Counted from the stretch's first letter, positions 40,556-53,229 are shown. The stretch is DNA of 64,000 nucleotides from Batillaria attramentaria (GCA_018292915.2 JACVVK020000390.1:82501-146500); one strand, 5' to 3'. The notes: generated by a model from the letters alone, not told the origin. Numbers and translations: made by a program.

Positions 40556-41463
40556 ACCTGGGGACCTATGCATGGACACGACCTAAACGCGTAGGCCCTG
40601 CCTAAATTCGTAGGCTCTGACTAAATCTCGGAAATCGGTATGCATGGACACAGACAACGGGGTAGTCAGGGTCTAAACGGCAGCCTAAACAGCCCCGATT
40701 TAGTCACGCGAAATCGGCGGCCTAAATGCCGTAGGCTCGGCCTAAACGACAATCAGCATGGCGTTTTTCGGTGTTGTGGAGTTTCATTCGACTATGCCAA
40801 GGCCTAGATCGTGTTTTACGGGTATATGTACTATACTGCGAGTGTCTTTGGTGTGTACTGTTTTGCATGGCACTCTCATCAGTGGCTCAGTCGATCCGGT
40901 CAGCATGTCACTGTGACCTTCGCTGTGCCAGTCTCACCAGTCTAAAGATTTCTGCATTTAGTTTGCTCACCTTCCTTGAGAGGTGATATGGGAGTATGTC
41001 ATCCATTCCGTAAGCAATATTCCCCTTTATTTCTGTTGTTCAGTATTTTTACGTCTGAGTCCGGCCCGAGGTTCAACTTGACTCGCAGAAACTGATGCAC
41101 AGTGCCGCGTGGTGGGTAAGTCTGCCACATGTACCGGCCGACTGACCGCCCGCGCGCGGTGTGTATTGCGTAAGGCATCCCGCTGGCTGTTCCTTTCCCG
41201 CGGCGCTGGGCTGTCTCGTTGAACACATGCGCATGCGTACTCTCACAATTGGCTGGGGAATACCGGAATCCCACACTCTAAATTTAGATAAAGCAGATGA
41301 CGTCACGTAGGCCGACTTCCAGTCTGAGACTTGGTTGTCTGGGCTGTTGTCCGCGTCCATGCATAGCGGTTGCGCGAGAAATTTAGACCGAGACTGCCAA
41401 GTCTGAGACTTGGCGTTTAGGCTGTGCCTACGGAAGGTTGTGTCCATGCATAGGTCCCCTGGT
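40556..41463. mobile_element. Non-autonomous DNA element with two nested inverted-repeat pairs
   Basis: GGGGACCTATGCATGGACAC at 40560-40579 is perfectly inverted at 41440-41459, and matching continues outwards by ACC(T/A). A second inverted pair lies inside: TATGCATGGACACAGACAAC at 40639-40658 and its complement with two changes at 41346-41365. The interior has repeated CCTAAA and GTAGGC motifs on the left and a perfect 19-bp palindrome at 41396-41414. No transposase is encoded, so it would depend on another element. The TSD and superfamily are unresolved. Confidence 0.75.
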
Positions 41464-41671
41464 GTTTGAAAGGGCCCGATGGAGAAAGTTGGAAAGGTCT
41501 GTGTACATGTATGAGTTGATGGTGGCGGTGGGGGTGTGTTAACATGATGAAAATACAGCTTTCCTAGTCACCAGCGGGATGGGGATGGTGGTGGTGAAGG
41601 GGGTGTTGGCATGATGGAAATAAAGTCTTCTTGGTTTGATCCAATCCCATTCAAAACTCCGCCTCTTACTC

Positions 41672-41840
41672 GGGGAGCCGGGGTGGTCGAATGGTAGAGC
41701 GTTGGACTTGTAACGCTCGGGTCGTGAGTTCGATCCCGGCTGGGGCCAAATATTTGTGCTGGCTTTTTCGTCGTTGCCCCGTCTCTGATATCACCCTATG
41801 TGGTGGAAAAGGACGTTAAACCCCCAAACACCCACCCACC
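41672..41840 (+). mobile_element. SINE-A copy 14 (TTCGATCCC type)
   Basis: Complete copy: GGGGAGCCGGGGTGGTCGAA head, GTTCGATCCC B box, CACCCTATGTGGTGG signature, GGACGTTAAACCCCCAAACA and CACC tail. TSD CTCCGCCTCTTACTC (41657-41671) / CTCCGTCTCTTACTC (41841-41855), one difference. Confidence 0.96.
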
Positions 41841-41855
41841 CTCCGTCTCTTACTC

Positions 41856-43141
41856 ACGCTGTAGTCAACAGTAACCGAATCCTTTTCACAAGACGGCTTG
41901 AATAATCCGCATCACCGTTAGTTACCACAACCAATAAAAACTACGCCCCCTGTCTACGGATCGCTTCCCCTCTCTATCAGCCGACCACCAGTCCTCACGA
42001 ATGTAACATCCTAAGCGACCATCAGCACCGTCCTAGCAATTCCCACCTCTGCCCCCAATTTTCGCCTCCACAGTGGCCACAGAGTCGGCCCCTCGCATAA
42101 CATGGCCTTAGCACCTCCCCGGTAAAATACAGGTGACGGAGGGTGACCGCCCTATTACCTGGCTGGACCCTGGAGTGAGACACCGCGAACCAGGGCCGTA
42201 CCTGTGGTCGTAAAAGTTCGTACGCCTAGTTTTACTTCTCTCTGTCTCCCTGGGAGGGGGCAGTTTTATTCCGCTGGTGTATCCGCGGATCTTTTAGAGT
42301 TTGCTTTTACAACCGGGGTTGCTAAGGGCTTGGTGGAAACCTGCGAAGAGTATTCGAGCATCTGTCGGTTCTATCGTTGAAGAGTGTTGTCATAACTGGG
42401 CGGAAGATAGCCGTAAGGTGTCTTCCAAGACAGGACAAGCATAAAACGTTTGCGTCGGATATATGCAATTCAAATGAGCTGTAAAGAAACACTTAAAACA
42501 TTAGTGTGCAGTAAATTGAAAAAGGAATATTTTTTATGTAAGAGCTTGGCAGAGTTTTTTTGCTCTCTCTCAGGATACGCGACAAAGTTGAAAATGTTTT
42601 CTTTCAAAATGCTTCTTGTCGAAGCTAACAATAAAATGGCAGGGAAATAACATTTTCGGCTTATTCCCAGTGTCTCACCACCACTCCCCACCCACCTCCG
42701 CCACCGTCAACTCCTACACTGATGCATTTCGTGCATCGATTGACATCTGCCTGATTGTATGCTTCCTATTCACTGCTGAAATAACGCTTTTAGTTCTGTG
42801 ACAGGGACGTGCGCGACAATGTTTAATATTAGCCGCTTGTCCACCAGATAGCTTTGCTTCCGATGACGCGTAAAGTTCTGGAAATTCACGAGCACTTAGC
42901 GCGTTTGCAAAACCGTCCGATGAATCCTATTGTTCGTTCATTAGACTGATGATCAAAGCGCCACCATCCGTTTGAAAATCCCTGATATACAATCACCGTA
43001 AAATTGCACTCGCCATTGAAAATTCAAGGACTAGCTTCCAATTTCATACGTTGTTTTAAAAACACCATGCGTATATTCAGTTGAATACGTGTAAAATTTC
43101 TCCAGTTACAGAAAAGAAACCCAGTGACCACCGTTTAGTTT

Positions 43142-43143
<2 letters not shown>
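41856..43143. other. No gene seen
   Basis: 1.3 kb unique DNA. Several short frames near 42450-42800 have no recognised domain. Confidence 0.5.
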
Positions 43144-43205
<62 letters not shown>

Positions 43206-43213
43206 CGCGCGCT
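43144..43213. repeat. (GT)n(GC)n tract
   Basis: (GT)26 at 43144-43196 runs without a break into (GC)8 at 43197-43213. It is purely alternating purine/pyrimidine, a strong Z-DNA candidate. Confidence 0.95.
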
Positions 43214-43739
43214 TAATTTTAGTGGTCAAATTTTGTAAACTTCTGAAGATCAACAAATTAAACTTAACAGCTGTGATCAAAACAAGAGACGTGCGTCTTC
43301 CCTTGAGATTTCTTGTAATGACTGTAGTGTAAAGGAAATCCGATTCTTACCAGACGAAATGAATTCATAAATTTTTCACTGCAGCGGCGTCTTATTTTGT
43401 CTCAGATTCTAGTCTGTAGGAAAATTAGACGTTTCCCTGTGACACACGTTTGTTTAAGAGCCGCGTGCCGACGACGCATGGTGTTGACTTTCATTCTCGC
43501 ATTGAGTCATGTACCTTCAGCAGAACGTGTTATCTGACTACAACATAAATTTGATGCTGTTTTGGGAGGCGTTGGCGCCGTTAGACTGCGAATCGTGATA
43601 ATGGAATTGGGGAATAGGATATCGTTTTGGCTGAACTGTGACAGAGTTACTATTGTTGTGTATTGTTGTTTTCGCGTATCGATGACGCACTCCTCACCCC
43701 CATACTCTATATACACCACTCCCCCTCCCCCTCCACAGG
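43214..43739. other. No gene seen
   Basis: Unique DNA between two microsatellites. The 249-residue frame beginning at 43562 runs through the CA tract and is not supported. Confidence 0.5.
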
Positions 43740-43778
43740 TGCGCGCCCGCACGCACGCGCACGCACACACACACACCG

Positions 43779-43846
<68 letters not shown>

Positions 43847-43867
43847 CTCCTCCCCCCCCCCCCCCCC
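43740..43867. repeat. (CA)n with GC-rich lead and C-run
   Basis: Alternating GC/CA lead 43740-43777, (CA)n 43780-43844, then C-rich run to 43867. Confidence 0.94.
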
Positions 43868-46615
43868 AACTCTCAATCTCTCCGTATTTTGTTTTGTTTT
43901 ACCAGCGACGCTTCACCGTTTTGTCACAAATCATCACCATCGTCGTCGTCTTCGTCGGTGTCCGTGGCTTTTTGTCAGTGTCGTCATCATACTCAACGTC
44001 GTCGTTTTGTTGTCGTCGCCGCCTTGGTCGTTATTGCGTCGTCTATTCTCTCACCGCTGTTTGATCAGCATCAGCATCGTTGTCTGTATCAAAAACGTTT
44101 CTGCACTTTCATCACCGTCACACAAAATATAAGTTCTCCATATTCGTGCGCCGTTGTCTTATTTACTGCGTGTTGTTTTCGCGTTCAAAAGAACTGGGCG
44201 AAGATTGGACACTTTCGCACACCGATTTATGTGACAACACCCTGGAATATTCCCTCCAAAACCGGGAAACAGAGTGCCATTTTCGTAGAATATTGTTCAG
44301 GAAATTTGTGAATTTTCTCTCAGAAGCGTTGGCGCGTTGTCTTGCCTGCAGCTCAGGAGTGTTGCGTGGAATTGGATAAAACGCAAAACGAGGAGCAAAC
44401 TCAAAACAAAAGCAGATTGCGTGATGTTACCTCATGCAGTTTAGTTTTCCGCCAGCTCTGAAAATCTTCTGCGTGATTTTTTTTTTCAAACTGCTGCCTC
44501 TATCCTCTCTGTTGCCGCCTCCGAGATTCTGTGGGCAGTGGTGCGCGCGCATTACGACTCCATTTTATGCAGATTTTAAAATGGCGGATTTAGAGCCCGG
44601 ATCAACTGTCAGGGAGAGCAGCGGTTGTTCCATGAATCATAGTTCCCCCCCCCCCCCCCCACTGGTTTTAGGTTGGGGGTTTTGTTGTTGTTTTTGTATT
44701 TTTAAAGAACTGTGTAGGTGGGTTTGCAATTCGATGCTGCACTAAGGCTCCATTTTGTGTGCGTCTCAGTCGTTCTTGCACGTTTTGGGTTGTTGTTGTT
44801 GTTGTTGTTGTTGTTGTTGATACAGTTGAGTTTGGCGTTTCCAGATTTGAGGATATATACTTGGAGACCCTAGGACTCGGTTGGCTCAGTGCCAGCTTTA
44901 CAGACGCTGTCACTGTGCAGATGTGTAGGTGGTGACTAAACGATACGACAAAAACATGCGCAAAAAAAATGGTAGCATTATCCCCTTTAAAACCTGCAAC
45001 AATAATGCTTGAACACTGTCTTTTTTCTAGTCTTGCTTGGGAGGCAGAAAATGTGCGCAGCGCATGGCGTCACAGTCACCACCAAATGTAGTTCTGAAGT
45101 CAAGCCGCCAGCTGCAACATATAATGAAAGCCGGTTTTGGGTTGATATTTTCTTTGATGTCATAAACAACAGTAATGTTGCCTCAGTGTTAGTACTGTTA
45201 CGTTAGTGCCAACTGCAGCAATGAAACACGCAGACCAAACCGTGAACGCTTGAACTGAGTTGAAGGCGTGGTCAGTGCTTCATTTGCATACACGTGCACA
45301 GGGTCATATTAATAATTATTGACAGCTGGAGTGACCGCTTGCAACACAGACCGATTCTTTGTGTTCTCAGTAATTCGTGTCTTTGGAGTGCCTTCTCTAG
45401 TGGTAGTGTCAACAGCGTGGCAATCGTCCTGTTTGCCGAATTTCTCATGCTCACTGTTTTTGATAGTTTTGCTGTTGCTTTGTGTTATACGTTAGCTTGT
45501 CAATGGCAGTGTTCAGAGCGAGATGGGGAGGTTTTACGACAGTATTGTCCTGCACTGATGTTGAAGCCTGTGTGTACAGTTTTCGATAGGACTGCACACA
45601 AAAAGGTCGCATTGAACTTTAAATATCATGACATTCACCACCCCCTACCCACTTCCCACAACCCACTCGACCTCACTCCCGTCCCAATTGCCAGTCTTCT
45701 CCCCGCTTTGAAATTGAATTTCGTCACCCCATTAAACTGCATTAGATTCCCGAGCAGAGATCCACTTGCATTTTTCTGGGATCTGTTTTAGTTCGTGCAT
45801 CTGCACATCTATGCCGCCTTCCTCCGCAGTCAGCAGAATTAACGTACAGCAGAAGTTTGCCATCTTTTGCCATCGTCCTTGGCAAAGTGGCTTAGAATTA
45901 CTGGAACGAATAAACGAGAGGGATCAGAGAAATGTCTCTTTGCGAACATGTTAGAACTTCTAATTGCCATAATCAAATATTTACTGAAGCTTTTGCAGTT
46001 GTTGTTTTTTTCTGTCCTTTGAGATCTCAGTGGCGTTTGACGATGGTGAATGAATTTTTTTTTTTTGCTTTTTACATGACGTACACAAATTCATACGTGT
46101 CAACGTAAACAGAACCATAACAAATATAATAAGATAAACAGATAAATAAATAAGTGATAAACACATACACAATAAAGACACCCCCCCCCCAAAAAAAAAC
46201 AAAAACAAAAAAAAACAAAAACAGAACAACAACAAAAAATACCAATAGCAACACTCAAACAAAACTGAAGAATGAAGAAGAAAAAAATGCTATACGCTGG
46301 ATATGCAGATATATATAGATATTTAATTAAGTAGTAGTGATAATATCAGTAATAATAATAATATGCATTCTCTCATTTATATTATACATACACAGAGTTA
46401 CATGTATACATAATTATATGAGCATACTTATACACACAAACATAGGTGAACGAATTTCAATAGCCATTATATAATTCCAGACATCTCAAGCCGCCTTTGG
46501 TGAGTTAGATGCGTATCAAAGTCAGAGCTAAATTTTTTATTTATTTTTTTTAGGTCCGTGTGTAGCAGTGTAAACCCGGTACCGAGTGGCATTTTAAATA
46601 TATTTATAGAAAACC
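43868..46615. other. No gene seen; scattered short repeats
   Basis: 2.7 kb with TCG-rich sequence at 43935-44040, C-run at 44645-44660, (GTT)8 at 44793-44818, A-rich tract at 46185-46240. The segment 44900-45960 is free of simple repeats, but its frames (for example 45294-45791) have no recognised domain. Confidence 0.5.
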
Positions 46616-46679
46616 AACATTCGAAATGCCACATCGCGCGTGCATCGAACATTCGAAATGCCACATCGCGCGTGCATCG
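46616..46679 (+). repeat. Perfect 32-bp tandem duplication
   Basis: The unit begins AACATTCGAAATGCCACATC and ends GCGCGTGCATCG; it is present exactly twice, at 46616-46647 and 46648-46679. It is CpG-rich and unlike the surrounding AT-rich sequence. Confidence 0.97.
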
Positions 46680-47300
46680 CGGAGCAGGTGTACGTGTACC
46701 TGCAAGCCGAAGGCCAGTTTAATGCAATCAGTTCTCGCCTGACTGACCAGCAACACACCGGGACCTGAGCTGGCATACCGGTCTTTGATTTGCTGGGTCA
46801 ATACTGACTCTCCACGCTAACTCAAGCAGCCCACTGCCGTTTGCCCTCACACCCCATCGTCACAATGGCAAGCACACACAACGCCACCTACTGGTGTGAA
46901 CTTACAGTTTTTGGATTTGCCTCCAGGGGACGTAACTGATTACATCAGTGATTTTCTAATGGACGATTATATTGGATGGATAATTAGAAGAAAAAATAAC
47001 GGTTGATTACATCAGAGTGTTTTCTGATCATATAAATTATTTGCGCGGACATTAAAGTTTGGATAAAGTATACATGTTTCGTGCATGAGTACAAATAATG
47101 TGAAAGTTGTTCCGGATAATGTCGCAGAAACATGTATGAATAATTCATATTTGTCTGTGGTTGACAAGAGTTTATCAAATAAGTGGATATTTGATAGTGT
47201 AACAACGTGCACAGTAAAACGCGTTTGCCGTGCTAGCATTCAGTTTCTGAAAATTTCCGCTCATTGCGTCCATTCACCCACGCACCCCCACCACCGTGCA
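46680..47300. other. No gene seen; short direct repeat
   Basis: TGATTACATCAGTGATTTTC at 46937 recurs as TGATTACATCAGAGTGTTTT at 47005. Otherwise unique. Confidence 0.5.
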
Positions 47301-47308
47301 CACGCACG

Positions 47309-47411
47309 CAGAGAGAGAGAGAGGCAGGCAGACAGACAGACAGACAGAGGCGCAGACAGACAGAGCATTGTTTTCGCAGCAAATTAAAATGCATAGACGC
47401 GCACGCACACG

Positions 47412-47487
<76 letters not shown>
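47309..47487. repeat. (GA)n, (CAGA)n and (CA)n microsatellites
   Basis: AG and CAGA repeats at 47309-47365 and a CA tract at 47398-47485. GCATNGTTT and TTTTCGCAGC(A/C)AATTA(A/C)AATG flank the CA tract on both sides, indicating that a short segment containing the microsatellite was duplicated. Confidence 0.85.
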
Positions 47488-47488
<1 letters not shown>

Positions 47489-48078
47489 CATGGTTTGTTT
47501 TCGCAGCCAATTACAATGCCCACCGACATGCTGCGTCGTTTGCTCACCGGATTGCGTGCATAGTGAGCGTTGTGAAATCAAGGTATTTCCATGGTGCAGC
47601 CAAGTTTTGCGCCCACTCGTCCGGACGTAAGCAAAGCTAGGATGGCGGGCCCGTTTAATGACGCCAATGTCAGGGGAAAGATTAAACAAGCCTTGAAAGA
47701 GCTGGCTTGGCAAACTGACTTGACAAACTCTGTGTGTCAACTGTGATTACCGGACGCAATACAAATGGAGAGAGAGAGAGAGTCAGGAAAAAAAAAAAAA
47801 AAGAAGGAAAAAAGATGGTGGATGTGCGCACAGTAAAGTCAAGTCAGTTGCATTCCTTCGTAGACCTGTGTTGCGTTGTGCATAGTTGCTTTGGCCATCA
47901 CTGGCATCAGCGACAGTCTCTCTCTCTCTCTCTCTCCCTCCCTCTCCACGACTAACCCTGCTAATTGCCTACGGTTGTCGCGGCTTAAAAAAAAAAGAAA
48001 TTTCGTTGTTGCTGTTGTGTTTCTCTTTTTCTCTATTCTTTCTCGTTCTGTTTTCTCTTTCTGTCTTTGTCTTCTCCG
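47488..48078. other. No gene seen
   Basis: Unique DNA with short (GA)n at 47767-47782, A15 run at 47788 and (TC)n at 47916-47946. Confidence 0.6.

Positions 48079-48155
<77 letters not shown>
48079..48155. repeat. (GT)n microsatellite, ~76 bp
   Basis: Perfect GT repeat. Confidence 0.96.
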
Positions 48156-48159
<4 letters not shown>

Positions 48160-48400
48160 AAGAGAGGAGGGGGGGAGGAGGTGGAAATTTCAGTCATTGT
48201 TATTTCATGGGCTTGTTGAAAAGCACACAGGCAGTGTGGACATAGTTAACTTTTGAATAAATCAACAGGTTGCGTCAGTGACAGGCTGGAAACACAAAAA
48301 TGCACGTGCACCGTTCTCTCTAGAGAGGTGTAGTCCGTCCCGTCCGTATGATTCATGCGTCACCGTCGCCATTTTGAACAAGGAATCTATGGAAAAACAG

Positions 48401-48404
<4 letters not shown>

Positions 48405-48442
<38 letters not shown>

Positions 48443-48895
48443 AGAGAAACAAAAGGCATTGTTCTTTCCTTCGTAGGTTTATTCTCAGCTGTACCGCCCC
48501 CCTGCCCACCCCGCCATCTTTCTAACGACCTCGAAACCCCGCCCCCCCCCCCCTCACCCTACACTTAGCCCTCCCCCTCTCCACGCCCCTTGCATTTTAA
48601 TTTTCTGCAGCGAATGAAAGTTGCATTAACCTCAATACAAAGTCTGAACGTTCTAGCCGGGCAACGCGATGGCTCTAGAATGAAGCGATCGCCAACTGTA
48701 GCGGATGTCCACTGGACTTTTCGCTCGGCTCTGAAAATGCCGCAGCCACCTGTCATAATGAAAAATGGATTTAATCCTTTTTACTCTGTTATGTGTCATC
48801 GCGCCGCTGTTGACTCGATTTTATCGGCGATGCTTTGTGCGGGATTGCGTTCTGAGAACGAATTGTAAAACGGCATCAGTTGTCTGCCTGTAGCT

Positions 48896-48942
<47 letters not shown>
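48405..48942. repeat. (CT)n and (GA)n microsatellites flanking unique DNA
   Basis: (TC)n at 48405-48438 and (GA)n at 48897-48942. The 92-residue frame between (48590-48868) has no domain and is not called. Confidence 0.85.
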
Positions 48943-48944
<2 letters not shown>

Positions 48945-49184
48945 AATTAATCTGGCCGATAATCAGTTATTCATTTCGTTTTTTGCAGGGCTTTTGTCTA
49001 TTGTGCGGATTGTGCAATGCATGAGCAATTAATATTTTCACGCCATTAATGTTGATACAGTCGTAACGAGAGGTTCAACCGGAAATGATGGCGTCAGATG
49101 GTGTTACCAGAGCTGGTCTCTGGAGGTGGACAAAGAGCAGATAAAGATGAATTGTTGAATGCAAGGTTGGCGTCCTTATGAAGC

Positions 49185-49185
<1 letters not shown>
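48943..49185. promoter_or_regulatory. Repeat-free AT-rich block with homeodomain-like motifs
   Basis: GGAAATTAATCTGGCCGATA, AGCAATTAATATTTTC and CGCCATTAATG lie within 110 bp of each other. TAAT/ATTA cores are the typical homeodomain sites. Regulatory function is speculative. Confidence 0.2.
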
Positions 49186-49276
<91 letters not shown>

Positions 49277-49290
49277 AAGAGAGAGAGAGA
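49186..49290. repeat. (TG)n(AG)n microsatellite
   Basis: (GT)n of about 83 bp at 49186-49269 followed by (GA)n. Confidence 0.96.
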
Positions 49291-52185
49291 GCATGTGTGT
49301 TTCTGTTTCGGGCTCAGAGTCCATCCTTCCAACCATTCTACTTTTGTCAATGACCTCTCCTCCTCTCCGTTCTCTCAACTGAAAGATATCACCGTATCTT
49401 TATACTTCTGACGTATTGGCACCTCATGATTGTTTTACACCTTCTAATGATAGTCCACGAGATGCTAGCCCCACTTGGCAGAGGCGTGTTATGGCCGAGC
49501 CTTGAGGAGCTGGATAACACCAGAAGAGAGTCGTATGACGGACGACCCAGCCCTCAGAAGAGGCCCTCAAGTCGCTCCCATCGTAAACACGCCTTGTAAA
49601 TATACCTCACACCATTGTCTGTCATGTTTGTCGTGTGCGTACTTGGAAACGTGTGCATATGATACCATGTACAGTATACTACGTGAGTGCGTGTGGATGC
49701 AGGTTTTTGTGTATTGTGTTTGAGTGGCTGTGGGAGGTGTTGGGGTTCAGTGAAGGTCGGGGTGGTAGTGTCACAGATTGTGATGCGACAGGTTGCGATG
49801 TTTATCGTAAAAGCCGGGAGGTTAATTCAGTGAGTGGTTTTAAAACAATCAGTATTGGAGAGAGAGAGAGAGAGAGAGAGAGACAAACCAAAGTTTATTT
49901 TTTTTAACAAATAGGCCAAGTTTGTAACATGCCGTTGATACTACAACATAACTAAGAGAGAGAGAGAGAGATGGGGGGGGGGGGGGGGTACTGAGACAGA
50001 AAACTGACTGAAAATTTATTTTTCAAGGATAATAGACGCAGACAGAGAGAGAGAGAGGTGGGGGGGGGGGGGAGGGGCGCAGACAGAAAGCAGACTGAGG
50101 CGAGTACATGTACATACATTCTATCGCACCTCTGGGATTTCGCAGGAGCTTGAGCAATACACAGTGTCGATACAATCATCAAATAACAAACCGTGCATGC
50201 TTATCACACTTCGTTCCCTTCGTTTAAAGCGAAGCCCACCCCACCCTACCCAGCACTGCGCTCGCCCTCTGCTGTAACAGTATCGGTCCGCCAGATAGAA
50301 ATGTTAATAGCCAGACATAACGCAGTTACACAAAATTTGGTCCCCGGGGGTTCCTGATATCTCACCCAGCGGCCAGGAAGGGATAGAACGGGCAATGGAA
50401 AATGTTGAAGTCGCCGCTTTATCACTGTTCCCAGTAGGGGGGAGACCCCAAGTCATCGCCGCTCACATCAAAGGCTGGTGTCCATTACGATGCTGACAGA
50501 AGGTTGTATGGAGTTTTATCGGCCTGTGGCGGCAGGGGTGTATGATGCCTGGATACTGTGCTTTTGACTCTGGTCCTCTCTTCTGTTTGCATCTTAAATT
50601 TAGAATCATATCGCTGATAACGGTCCATCGCCTGGCGTTACTCCGTTTCCTGGGTTTATGTTTCGAGTGCTTTGTCGAGTTTGTCAGTTTAGTAATTCTA
50701 CACACCAGGTCTTGGTCCCCCAGATTCTTTTCCTCCAGCTCCACCCACCCACCCACCCCACCCTACCCTACCCCACCCCACCCCACATCCTCCTTATTCT
50801 GTGATTCCCCTCCCAGATTTCTTGCCTCGTCCTTCCCCCGTACGAGGAAATTTTTCTGCATTTTATTCGTTTGCGTAAGGTTTTAGGAGGAAACGACAAC
50901 TGCACGCAATACTGTTATTGAATAAAAGTGATTTATGAATGTTGGAATTTCATCTAGGCAGCCATGAAAAATGTGCATGTATGACCTTCACTGCTTCCCC
51001 TCTTTTTTCCGTGGCCTTTCTCACCCATTTCACCACCACCACCGCCCCCCCCCCCTTCCATTATGTTCATTTTAACCAGTCAGACGCACAAGAACAAAAC
51101 TTTGGTGCAGTGCTTAAGAATTAAATTACGGAAAAAAGGATCTACAGCTTAAAAAAAAGAAGAAGAAGAAAGTAGTATTGTAGGTTTATGAAGTTGATCG
51201 TTGGCGATATCGGCAGGACTATTTCAACCATGATGGATGTCCACACTTTATGTGTGTGTTCCAAACCAACGCGGATTTTTCTCTCCCCCCCCCCTCCCTC
51301 TGCCCACCAAGCATCGTCGGTTCAAAGGCCATCCATATAACACTTGACACAGGAATTACCCAACCCAGCCTAGAAACCGACACTTGATACAGTTCACCCC
51401 AACTGTCGCAGCCCCTATTGAAAAACAAGATTGATGTGTCTTCAGGTCCCCGTGACTCACTTCCGTTAAAATGCAAACTCCGTTTCCAGTCCTGACAGCT
51501 GTAGGTCCCTTGTAAACTGACCAGTTCTTTTTAAGGGCTTATTTGATAAACGAGCTGACTTGAATGACCCCGTGAGCTGGGGGAGATTTTCTGTTGATTT
51601 CTCTTTTGTATGGAGGTATTTCTCGGCCCCTTCCAATCAAGTCCGGGGCGGTTTTATCAGTTGTCACACGAACGTGGACTCCCCCCAAAAAGATCGTGAG
51701 ATGGCATTCAGCAAGGGAGAGAATGCTGACGCACCACGTGGAGGGCGTAGAGACTTTTGCGAACTCCGACGCAGAGCCCTGTAATGAAACAACTGCCGTC
51801 TGCTGTGACAGATACATCAGTTATGAGAATGTCATAATCACCATATCTCTAGAAGTTCTGTATTCAGATCTAATCTTTGTATCTTAATTCTACAACAGCA
51901 GTGACAGTTCAACAAAGAGATGACGTTGATCATCGGTTAGCAAAGAACTGTGAAAGTTTCACTAATTGTTAGGGGATTTCAACAGGCTACGCTTCAGTCG
52001 ATCCGGGAAAAAGTAAACACATTAAGTTTCAAGAAACAACTTAAATTTTTTTTCAACAAGACGAGGCCTTCTATTGCGTCTGCTTGATTGAAATTTTCGT
52101 AAATTGAAATTTTAACCACAAACAAATATCTTAACGTGATTGGATACATTCTTATATGGTGATTATGATTGTATTATTTGCATGT
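49291..52185. other. No gene seen; several GA and G/C runs
   Basis: (GA)n at 49858-49883, 49954-49970 and 50043-50057 with G-runs at 49973-49989 and 50060-50071; CCCTA/CCCCA repeats at 50744-50786; C-runs at 51047 and 51285. The rest is unique with no recognised exon. Confidence 0.5.
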
Positions 52186-52311
52186 TTTTGTTGTTGTTGT
52201 TGTTGTTTTTCTTTTTTTATGTGTATGTTTTTACGCGTGTTGCAAAGCGATTTTCTCAATTCTGGGACAAATAAACCTGACTTGACTTGACTTGACTTGA
52301 CTTGACTTGAG
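52186..52311 (+). repeat. Repeat 3' end with (CTTGA)n tail
   Basis: (GTT)n, a T-rich stretch, GCAAAGCGATTTTCTCAATT, GGGACAAATAAACC and then (TGACT)n to 52310. A pentanucleotide tail after an AATAAA-like string looks like a retroposon 3' end; the body upstream is not recognised. Confidence 0.4.
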
Positions 52312-53041
52312 TTGGATGTATTTGGTGACTGCATATATTTCACTCAAGGCAACGTAACATCCACGGAACGGACGAACTACTACACCCTGCAAAGACTGTA
52401 TCAGGCCACCTATATGACGTACCTTCTCGGCGGAGTATTGTTACCTGCCCGAAGACCGTCTCTCTACGTTGACCTTTGTAACCTAAAACGGTGGCCCGGG
52501 CCGTCTCTTTAGCCGCTTGCTATCAGTTGTCGTGTAGATAGCCAGTAGATCCTAGCCATACCTTCCCTCTGACTGCCACAGACCACCCGGGCGGCCAAGG
52601 TGCATTCACAGCGAGAGGAAAACGTGCGCATTTATAATTTGATTGAATGGTTTCATGATATGGTTTGGCGTAATGCTGTAGAGCGATCCTGTAGCGCTGG
52701 TTTCCAGGAGATGCAAAATTGAAATCGTGGGTGTAGGATGCAGTGTTTGACCTCAGAAATTATCTGCTGTGGTGTTGGACCTGCGAGGCCCGTGATCAAG
52801 CATTCCTAAGTCTGATTAATGGCGTGCCAGTTAGGGCGAAACCAAAAGGGAGCGATGGAGTGTGGCTGAATGGATTCAAGTGCAAAGTTATCGTATCTCC
52901 CTTCTTCACATTCAACACGACGATGGTCCAAGCATAATGTAGTTCTAACATAAAAACAGTCCCCCCCACCCCCCCCTCTCTCTCTCTCTCTCTCTCGTCA
53001 CAACCACTTTCGCTTTGTTTGGTTTACGATGCATGCTTCCT
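52312..53041. other. No gene seen
   Basis: Unique DNA with a CT run at 52976-52996. Two frames of 64-66 residues have no domain. Confidence 0.5.
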
Positions 53042-53054
53042 CCAAATTTGACAG

Positions 53055-53229
53055 GGGAGCCGGGGTGGTCGAATGGTAGAGCGTTGGACTTCCAATGCTC
53101 GGGTCGTGAGTTCGATCCCGGCTAGGGCCAAATATTTGTGCTGGCTTTTTCATCGTTGCCCCGTCTTTGATGTCACCCTATGTGGTGGAAAAGGACGTTA
53201 AACCCCCAAACACCCCCACCCCCCCCCCC
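53055..53229 (+). mobile_element. SINE-A copy 15 (TTCGATCCC type)
   Basis: Complete copy and one of the closest to the consensus I infer. TSD CCAAATTTGACAG is perfect (53042-53054 and 53230-53242), and the tail is a C-rich run. Confidence 0.96.

Noticed and set aside
43562..44311. 249-residue ORF
   Set aside because: Contains a His-Thr repeat from the CA tract and no recognised domain.
50744..50786. Telomere-like CCCTA repeats
   Set aside because: Only two CCCTA units among CCCCA/CCCA variants; not an interstitial TTAGGG array.
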